A stretch of DNA of 19,026 nucleotides, from NCBI RefSeq assembly GCF_020860125.1, contig NZ_JAJBUX010000054.1:1-19026 (forward strand). Direction: 5' to 3'. Source of the DNA: Cloacibacillus sp. (GTDB lineage: Bacteria > Synergistota > Synergistia > Synergistales > Synergistaceae). The notes beneath the pieces are model-generated. The model was given only the letters and a program-made list of their open reading frames with translations, was not told the DNA's origin and made no database searches. Of this stretch, positions 14,238-19,026 are shown piece by piece. The position numbers and the translations under genes are program-made. The number at the start of each line of letters is the position of its first letter. Within the stretch, counting starts at the first letter, position 1.

Positions 14238-14368
14238 TAAAATCGGCGTTTATAAGCGCGATTTGCGTCATAAAACGGCAGCTCCGAATCCTCGCCGTAT
14301 GCTAATACGGCTCCGGTATCGGAGCCACCGCTTTATTTAGCAACTCGCACTTCTAAACGCCGATTTTA
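14238..14368 (+). repeat. Inverted-repeat element, copy C (131 bp, type 2)
   Basis: It is bounded by perfect 15-bp inverted ends, TAAAATCGGCGTTTA (14238-14252) and TAAACGCCGATTTTA (14354-14368). Its first 60 or so bases match copy B1. The centre holds GCCGTAT-GCTA-ATACGGC and an overlapping GGCTCCG-GTAT-CGGAGCC hairpin. It is the one copy not touching a stop codon; it lies upstream of the permease promoter. The TA at both outer ends would fit a TA-target duplication of an IS630/Tc1-like element, but no transposase is present. Confidence 0.78.
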
Positions 14369-14523
14369 TCTTCGAATGAGTAAAAGGTTCGCTGGCCGCC
14401 TCAATTATGGAATTTTTTTTAAAGCGCAGCCACTATTTATTCTACGGCACTTCTTCGCGCCGATTTTACTGTTGTTATGCGAAATTTGATTTTAATGCTA
14501 CATGAAGGCATTAGGTTGCCTCT

Positions 14524-14560
14524 GTTTTGTCATGCAGGGTTTGACCCTGCATGACAAAAC
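14524..14560. repeat. Perfect 17-bp palindrome with 3-base loop
   Basis: GTTTTGTCATGCAGGGT (14524-14540) and ACCCTGCATGACAAAAC (14544-14560) are exact complements around TTG. No T-run follows on either strand, so it does not look like a typical intrinsic terminator. It lies 36 bases before repeat copy D in a gene-free stretch. The remaining bases of 14369-14523 show only an isolated CGCCGATTTTA, a fragment of the same repeat ends. Confidence 0.65.
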
Positions 14561-14595
14561 TAGATCCCTATTTATCTCTTTTTCCAACCCGAAGA

Positions 14596-14863
14596 AAATC
14601 GACGTTTATAAGCAGAGAACCAAAACGCTGATTCTGCGTTTTGTGTGAATCGCTTAGTTTGTTCATCAGACGTGCAGATGACGACGCGAAATAAGGCCGG
14701 AAAACCGCAGGCGCACTTTGGTGCGTCGATCGCAAGGCAATGTCCCCGCCACAGGGCGGGGACATTTTCAAATTATCCATATTGCCGCAGCATGCGAATG
14801 CGTCTGCCGCAGGATGCCAGAGCCCAAAGTTATGACGCAAATCGTGCTTATAAACGCCGATTT
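14596..14863 (-). repeat. Inverted-repeat element, copy D (268 bp, type 2)
   Basis: The left end is AAATCGACGTTTATAAGC (14596-14613). The right end is GCTTATAAACGCCGATTT, finishing at 14863 inside the TAA stop of the universal stress gene. The hairpin AATGTCCCCGCC-ACAG-GGCGGGGACATT at 14739-14766 is the same as in copy B1 but inverted, as is the nearby TCAAATTATCCATATTG. A GCGCACTTTGGTGCG stem resembles the cap of the type 1 copies. The left flank ATTTATCTCTTTTTCC is shared with copy B2. Confidence 0.78.
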
Positions 14864-15326
14864 ATTGGTGACGATAAAGAAGAACAGAACACTTGGCCTG
14901 GTTGACGACCTTCAGCGCGGTGCTGCCGAGGATCATGCGTTCCAACGTCGTGTAGCCCTTGTTTCCGATTACGATGATGTCATAGCCGTCACTGTCGGCG
15001 ACGCGGATGATCTCGCTTCCGGGGTTGTCCGCCACGTTCACGCGGACGCCGCATTTATGCCCGTCGGGCAGCGCGCCGTATTTTTCTTTGATCTCATCAA
15101 CCAGCGTATTGATCTCTTTGGCCGCCGCCTCTTTGACCTTTTCTTCTGTGCTGTGGGCCTCTGGGGTGATGTAAAAGTGCATATTGTAGCCCTCGAGCGG
15201 CGTAGCCATCGCGGGGACTATGTGGAGAAAGGTGACGTCCGCTCCCAGCTGCTGCGCGTAACGGTAACCGTTGAAGGCCGCCTCGCGTCCGACGGGGCTG
15301 AAATCCACTGCGATCAACATTTTCAT
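14862..15326 (-). CDS. Universal stress protein, UspA superfamily
   Basis: The 154-residue single-domain protein begins MKMLIAVDFSPVGREAAFNG, the first strand and helix of the Usp fold. The ATP-binding signature G-2x-G-9x-G-S/T is intact (G121, G124, G134-S135-T136), so it belongs to the nucleotide-binding class, probably a cytoplasmic homodimer. AGGAGGG lies 10 bases before ATG 15326. It is divergent from the comB gene over a 109-base gap, and its stop codon lies inside repeat copy D. Family members respond to stress or growth arrest; no specific role can be read here. Confidence 0.92.
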   Translation of the reverse strand: MKMLIAVDFSPVGREAAFNGYRYAQQLGADVTFLHIVPAMATPLEGYNMHFYITPEAHSTEEKVKEAAAKEINTLVDEIKEKYGALPDGHKCGVRVNVADNPGSEIIRVADSDGYDIIVIGNKGYTTLERMILGSTALKVVNQAKCSVLLYRHQ

Positions 15327-15364
15327 AATAGTTGTTCCCTCCTCTGTCTTATTTTTGCATTTCT

Positions 15365-15370
15365 ATTATA
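15365..15370 (-). promoter_or_regulatory. Candidate -10 box of the universal stress gene
   Basis: A perfect TATAAT reads on the minus strand, 38 bases upstream of the ATG at 15326. The -35 area overlaps the tandem GTTGTAC repeat at 15378-15391, and no good hexamer is visible there. Confidence 0.45.
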
Positions 15371-15377
15371 ATCTCTA

Positions 15378-15391
15378 GTTGTACGTTGTAC
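15378..15391. promoter_or_regulatory. Tandem GTTGTAC repeat in a divergent promoter region
   Basis: GTTGTAC occurs twice without a gap, 8 bases from the usp -10 box. On the plus strand the first TTGTAC lies 18 bases before TATTAT (15403-15408), a possible comB promoter. The position would suit an operator that controls both genes. The repeat itself is certain; the function is inferred. Confidence 0.35.
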
Positions 15392-15435
15392 AGATTAATC
15401 AATATTATCAATAAAATTGACGGAGGCTTGGTCAG

Positions 15436-16176
15436 TTGAAATACATATTCGACGTTGCGTTTCTTCCCTCTGAAGTTCTTAAGGATCATGATGTACGGAT
15501 AGTGGTGGATCTCCTGCGCGCGACCACCCAGATCACCACCTTTTTCGACGGCGGCGGCAGCGTGCTCGTCCCGCTGAGGGAGGTCGAGGCGGCCTTTGAG
15601 ATGAAGGAGCGGCTCGGCGGAGACTGGAAGATCATGGGAGAGCGCGGCGGCCTGCCCGCGCCGGGCTTCGATTTTGGCAATTCGCCGCTGGAGCTGCTGG
15701 AGGCCGGCGTGCCGGAATTTGCGATCATCACCACCTCAAACGGCACGCGCGCGCTGATGCGCGCCTCCGAGGGCTGCGGGCGCGTACTCGCGGGCTGCGC
15801 GCGCAACGCGGAGGCGGTCTGCTGGGACGCCATCTGTTCGGGGAATAATGTCGGGATAATCTGTGCCGGGCGCAACGGCGAATTTTCGCTCGAGGATACG
15901 GTCTGCGCGGGAATGCTGGTGGAGAAGCTGCTGGCCCTAGCCCCCGCGAACGGTGCGGAGGAGATGGAGCTCACCGACGGCGCGATGTCGGCTATGGCGC
16001 TCTGGCACCATTTCGGACCCGATATCACGGCGGTCTGTCAGGAATCGATGCACGGGAAGATTCTCTCGGGGCTTGGCTTTGACAACGACTTGTTTTTCTG
16101 CGGCGAGGTCGACTCGAGCTCCACGGTGCCGGTATTAAAAGATGTCGATGGCGTGCCCGCGCTGGTCGGCAGATAG
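15436..16176 (+). CDS. comB: 2-phosphosulfolactate phosphatase, ComB family
   Basis: The 246-residue protein is the normal ComB length. Conserved motifs in order are DLLRATT (25-31), GERGGLPAPGFDFGNSP (68-84), TTSNGT (99-104) and SLEDTVCAG (151-159). ComB removes phosphate, with Mg2+, from 2-phosphosulfolactate to give sulfolactate, a step known from coenzyme M synthesis and from sulfolactate formation in some bacteria. The start is a TTG at 15436, with GGAGG at 15422-15426 nine bases upstream; no better start is in frame. It is followed 11 bases later by an iron alcohol dehydrogenase gene in an apparent operon. No phosphosulfolactate synthase (ComA) is in the window, so the physiological substrate remains uncertain. 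Confidence 0.88.
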   Translation: MKYIFDVAFLPSEVLKDHDVRIVVDLLRATTQITTFFDGGGSVLVPLREVEAAFEMKERLGGDWKIMGERGGLPAPGFDFGNSPLELLEAGVPEFAIITTSNGTRALMRASEGCGRVLAGCARNAEAVCWDAICSGNNVGIICAGRNGEFSLEDTVCAGMLVEKLLALAPANGAEEMELTDGAMSAMALWHHFGPDITAVCQESMHGKILSGLGFDNDLFFCGEVDSSSTVPVLKDVDGVPALVGR

Positions 16177-16187
16177 GAGCTGTTATT

Positions 16188-17360
16188 ATGGATGAAATTA
16201 TGGCGCGACCCTTCAATTTTCGTATGCCGCGCGAGGTTATCTTTGAGGCGGGCTGTTCCGCGCTGGCAGCCTCGAAGGCGGCGGCCTTAGGCGCGAAGCG
16301 TCCCGTCTTTGTGACGGGACGCAGTATGGCGGAGAGCGCGGAGCTGGCCCGGCTGCTTGACGGGGCGAAGGCCGCGGGTATGGAACCGCTGCACTGGAGC
16401 GAGGTAGAGCCGGAGCCGCCCGTCGAGCTCCTTTACAGGGCGGCGGCGGATATCAGTGACTTTGGCGGGGACTGTCTCATCGCCTTCGGCGGCGGCAGTT
16501 CGATGGATTTTGCCAAGATGGCGGCGGTGCTCGCGAAGTATCCCGCGATAAGGGTGGATGAGATGGTCGGTTCGGAAAAGGTGCCAGCGCGCGGTCTGCC
16601 GACGGTGATGATTCCGACGACGGCGGGCAGCGGTTCGGAGGTCTCGGCGGTCGCCGTCTTCTCTTTCCCCGAGGATAAGATGAAAAAGGGCGTCGCGGGC
16701 GGCAATATGGTCGCCGACATCGCGCTCGTCGATCCGCTGCTGACTCTCGGCCTGCCGGCCCATATCACCGCCGCCGCGGGGATGGACGCGCTGGTGCACG
16801 CCGTTGAGTCGTATCTTTCGCTGGGCACGAACCGGCTGACGCAGGATCTGGCCCTCGCCGCGATAAGGAAGATCGTTCCCAATCTCGCCCTCTGCGTGCG
16901 CGAGCCCGGCAATGTCGGGGCGCGCACCGCGCAGGCCTACGGCAGCCTCACGGCGGGAATGGCCTTTGCGATGTCCGGCACCGCCGGCGTCCACGCGATG
17001 GCCTATCCGCTCGGCGGCGAGTTCCATGTGCCGCACGGCGAAGCGAATACGGCGATGCTGCGCTGGGTGATGGAGTATAACCTTGAGGGCTGCCAGGAGC
17101 GGTTTGTGCCGATCGCGGAGGCGATGGGGATAAGGACGGAGGGCATGAGCCCGGAACGCGCCGCTTCGGCGGCTCTCGACGCGATGATCGCGCTCGGCGA
17201 GGAGTGCGGCGTAAAGACGCGTCTGCGCGACTTCGGCATCCCCAAGGAGGCCTGCTCCCGGATGGCCCCTGCGGCGATAAAGGAGAAGCGGCTTATCGGC
17301 AACAATCCGCGCAGGCTGACGGAAGAGGCGGTAAGAAAGATATACGAACGGGCCTGGTGA
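16188..17360 (+). CDS. Iron-containing alcohol dehydrogenase (group III)
   Basis: The 390-residue protein has the family's two-domain layout. The N-terminal dinucleotide domain carries FGGGSSMDFAK (100-110) and PTTAGSGSEVS (143-153). The C-terminal metal domain supplies Asp200, His204, His269 and His283 in GMDALVHAVESYLS and GVHAMAYPLGGEFHVPHGEA, the complete Fe2+ ligand set. These enzymes interconvert alcohols and aldehydes or ketones with NAD(P). AGGAG (16175-16179), overlapping the comB stop, is 8 bases before ATG 16188. Pairing with comB raises the possibility of a hydroxy-sulfonate or other hydroxy-acid substrate, but sequence alone cannot separate this from a general fermentative alcohol dehydrogenase. 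Confidence 0.92.
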   Translation: MDEIMARPFNFRMPREVIFEAGCSALAASKAAALGAKRPVFVTGRSMAESAELARLLDGAKAAGMEPLHWSEVEPEPPVELLYRAAADISDFGGDCLIAFGGGSSMDFAKMAAVLAKYPAIRVDEMVGSEKVPARGLPTVMIPTTAGSGSEVSAVAVFSFPEDKMKKGVAGGNMVADIALVDPLLTLGLPAHITAAAGMDALVHAVESYLSLGTNRLTQDLALAAIRKIVPNLALCVREPGNVGARTAQAYGSLTAGMAFAMSGTAGVHAMAYPLGGEFHVPHGEANTAMLRWVMEYNLEGCQERFVPIAEAMGIRTEGMSPERAASAALDAMIALGEECGVKTRLRDFGIPKEACSRMAPAAIKEKRLIGNNPRRLTEEAVRKIYERAW

Positions 17361-17401
17361 GGAGGGGATTGTCCCTCTGAACGGCTGGAATATGACGATA
17401 T

Positions 17402-17435
17402 GCCGCCGGCGGAAGAGGCCGGCGGTTATTTTTTT
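17402..17435 (+). terminator. Intrinsic terminator after the alcohol dehydrogenase
   Basis: CCGCCGGC (17403-17410) pairs with GCCGGCGG (17418-17425) over a 7-base loop, followed by TTATTTTTTT. It ends the comB-dehydrogenase transcript 42 bases after the stop. It also sits against the stop codon of the convergent recQ gene. Confidence 0.85.
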
Positions 17436-19026
17436 ATCCCTGTCTGCCCTTCCAGTCGTTGACGGCGTCGATGAAGGCCTCTCCGTAGCGTTCTAGTTTG
17501 GCCGCGCCGACGCCGGGGACCTCGAGGAATTCCTCTTCGTCCATCGGCAGCATGTCGCAGATGGCGGAGAGCGTCTTGTCGGTGAAGACGACGTATGGCG
17601 GGACTCCCTCTTCCGCGGCGATGGCCCGCCGCAGCGCGCGGAGCTCTTCAAACAATTCGCTGCGGACGATCTCCACGCTCTTCGCCCGTTTTTTGAGACG
17701 TTCGGCCTTCTGCGCCCGCTCTTCGGTGCGGCGCATGATGAGCGGCGTCGCGCTGCGCAGGAAGGGCATCGTGCGCTCTGTAAACGAGAGGACGGGGTAG
17801 TCGCTGTTTTCCATTTGCAGGTAGTTTTCCGAGATGAGGAAGTTTATCATCTCGTGTACGTTCTGGGCGCTGTGTTCCTTGAGCAGCCCCCATGTGGATA
17901 TTTTATCAAAACCGAGACGCCGCACCTCCTCGCGTTTTGAGCCGCGCAGCACGTTGACGAGCATCACGGAACCGTATTTGCCGCCGCCGCTCGCCTGGGC
18001 CATGCGGTAGACGCAGGAGAGTATCTTCTGCGCCTCGACGGTGATGTCGACGCGCTCTATCTCGTTCGTGCAGTTGCCGCAGGCGCTGCATTTTTCGGGG
18101 ACGCCGCTCTCTCCGAAGTAGCTCAGGATATAGCCGCGCAGGCAGTTGTTGGTGTGGCAGTAGTCGACCATCGCCTGCAGCTTGCGGTAGGCGGCAGGGC
18201 GCGTCTCTTCGGGGCTCTGGGCGATAAAGAAACGCGCGGTCATGATATCTCTCGATCCGTAGAAGAGTATGCAGTCGGCGGGCAGTCCGTCGCGCCCCGC
18301 GCGTCCCGCCTCCTGATAGTAGGCGTCGAGGTTTGAGGGCATATTGTAGTGTATGACGTAGCGTACGTTTGACTTGTCTATGCCCATGCCGAAGGCGTTT
18401 GTCGCGACCATTATCGGGGCGCGGTCGTAAATAAACGATTCCTGGTTCCGCCGCCGTTCTTCGTCGGAGAGTCCCGCGTGGTAGCGGACGGCGTTTATCC
18501 CATGCCCGCGCAGCCGTTCGCATATCGACTCGACATTTTTCCGTGTGGAGGCGTAGACGATGCCCGACACCTCGGGGAACTGCCGGACGTATTGTATCAG
18601 CGCGGCGTTCTTATCGGCGGGATATTCGACGTGGAAGAAGAGGTTTTCGCGGTCGAATCCCGTCGTCAGCGTAAATGGTTCCCGTAGCGCAAGCTGGGAT
18701 ATGATGTCGTCCCGCACCTCCGGGGTGGCGGTCGCGGTGAAGGCGGCTACCGTGGGGCGTTTGGGCAGCGAGGCGATCACAGGGGCGATGTTGAGGTATG
18801 AGGGACGGAAGTCGTGTCCCCACTGTGAGACGCAGTGCGCTTCGTCTATGACGACGAGACCTATCTCGATGGAGCGCAGGAACTCCGCGAAGCCCCCGCC
18901 CTCAAGCCGTTCCGGCGCGACGTAGAGCAGACTCACCCGTCCCTGACGTACCTCGCGGAAGATATCGGAGGCCGTCTCCCAGTCCACCGCGCTGTTTATT
19001 GAGGCGGCGCTCACCCCGTTCTGTAC
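17434..19026 (-). CDS. recQ: ATP-dependent DNA helicase RecQ, 5' end beyond the window
   Basis: The reading frame stays open to the right edge, coding VQNGVSAASINSAV there, which matches the region just after helicase motif Ia; the start and Walker A lie outside. Visible parts in order are VIDEAHCVSQWGHDFRPSY (motif II plus the RecQ aromatic loop), AFTATATPE (motif III), GIVYASTRKN (motif IV), ATNAFGMGIDK and QEAGRAGRDG (motifs V and VI). Then come the four-cysteine zinc-binding segment (YCHTNNC, then EKCSACGNC), the winged-helix RQC domain and a C-terminal HRDC domain (VVFTDKTLSAICDMLP, then VPGVGAAKLERYG). This is the full bacterial RecQ layout. It unwinds DNA 3' to 5' in recombination and replication repair. 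It is convergent with the alcohol dehydrogenase gene. Confidence 0.97.
   Translation of the reverse strand, partial: VQNGVSAASINSAVDWETASDIFREVRQGRVSLLYVAPERLEGGGFAEFLRSIEIGLVVIDEAHCVSQWGHDFRPSYLNIAPVIASLPKRPTVAAFTATATPEVRDDIISQLALREPFTLTTGFDRENLFFHVEYPADKNAALIQYVRQFPEVSGIVYASTRKNVESICERLRGHGINAVRYHAGLSDEERRRNQESFIYDRAPIMVATNAFGMGIDKSNVRYVIHYNMPSNLDAYYQEAGRAGRDGLPADCILFYGSRDIMTARFFIAQSPEETRPAAYRKLQAMVDYCHTNNCLRGYILSYFGESGVPEKCSACGNCTNEIERVDITVEAQKILSCVYRMAQASGGGKYGSVMLVNVLRGSKREEVRRLGFDKISTWGLLKEHSAQNVHEMINFLISENYLQMENSDYPVLSFTERTMPFLRSATPLIMRRTEERAQKAERLKKRAKSVEIVRSELFEELRALRRAIAAEEGVPPYVVFTDKTLSAICDMLPMDEEEFLEVPGVGAAKLERYGEAFIDAVNDWKGRQG

Noticed and set aside
14718..15371. Plus-strand open frame of 217 codons
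   Set aside because: Antisense to the well-supported universal stress gene and starting inside repeat copy D.

Overview
The window looks like chromosome from a GC-rich, amino-acid-fermenting, anaerobic bacterium with an outer membrane. A Synergistota relative (Cloacibacillus/Synergistes type) is my best guess. This rests on gene content: a patatin/outer-membrane-barrel fusion, a TRAP solute receptor, a cobalamin mutase, a hydantoinase-type ATPase and iron alcohol dehydrogenase. No rRNA or other marker in the window proves it. I saw no tRNA, rRNA, CRISPR array or intact transposase.

Layout. 1-444: gene-free, with two structured repeats. 445-1347 (-): YitT-family membrane protein. 1535-1972 (+): unrecognised 145-residue helical protein. 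1972-2389: repeats filling a convergent gap. 2391-4649 (-): patatin-like phospholipase with POTRA and beta-barrel, a probable type Vd autotransporter. 4650-5099: AT-rich promoter region. 5100-10665 (+): a metabolic cluster of a divergent pyrroline-5-carboxylate reductase homologue, a HyuA-type ATPase, a two-domain cobalamin mutase-like protein (barrel plus GlmS-like domain) and a TRAP receptor (DctP). A strong hairpin terminator follows at about 10737-10776. 10800-14174 (-): CdaR-type regulator and two permeases of a BMP/nucleoside-type ABC importer whose ATPase and binding protein are absent. 14175-14861: repeats and a perfect palindrome. 14862-15326 (-): universal stress protein. 15436-17360 (+): ComB-type 2-phosphosulfolactate phosphatase and an iron alcohol dehydrogenase. 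17434 to the right edge (-): RecQ helicase, 5' end cut by the window.

How the genes may work together. The 5.1-10.7 kb cluster reads as uptake (DctP) and catabolism of a small acid. It would involve a carbon-skeleton rearrangement by the B12 protein, a pyridine-nucleotide oxidoreductase, and an ASKHA ATPase that either opens a cyclic amide or reactivates the mutase. The substrate cannot be read from sequence. The adjacent convergent CdaR-like regulator is a candidate controller of this cluster or of the permeases.

The most unusual non-coding feature is a dispersed inverted-repeat family with ends reading AAATCGGCGTTTATAAGC. It occurs five times. In four of the five cases it starts at, or within a few bases of, the stop codon of a gene. 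Two copies of one subtype differ mainly inside a stem and include one compensatory base-pair change.
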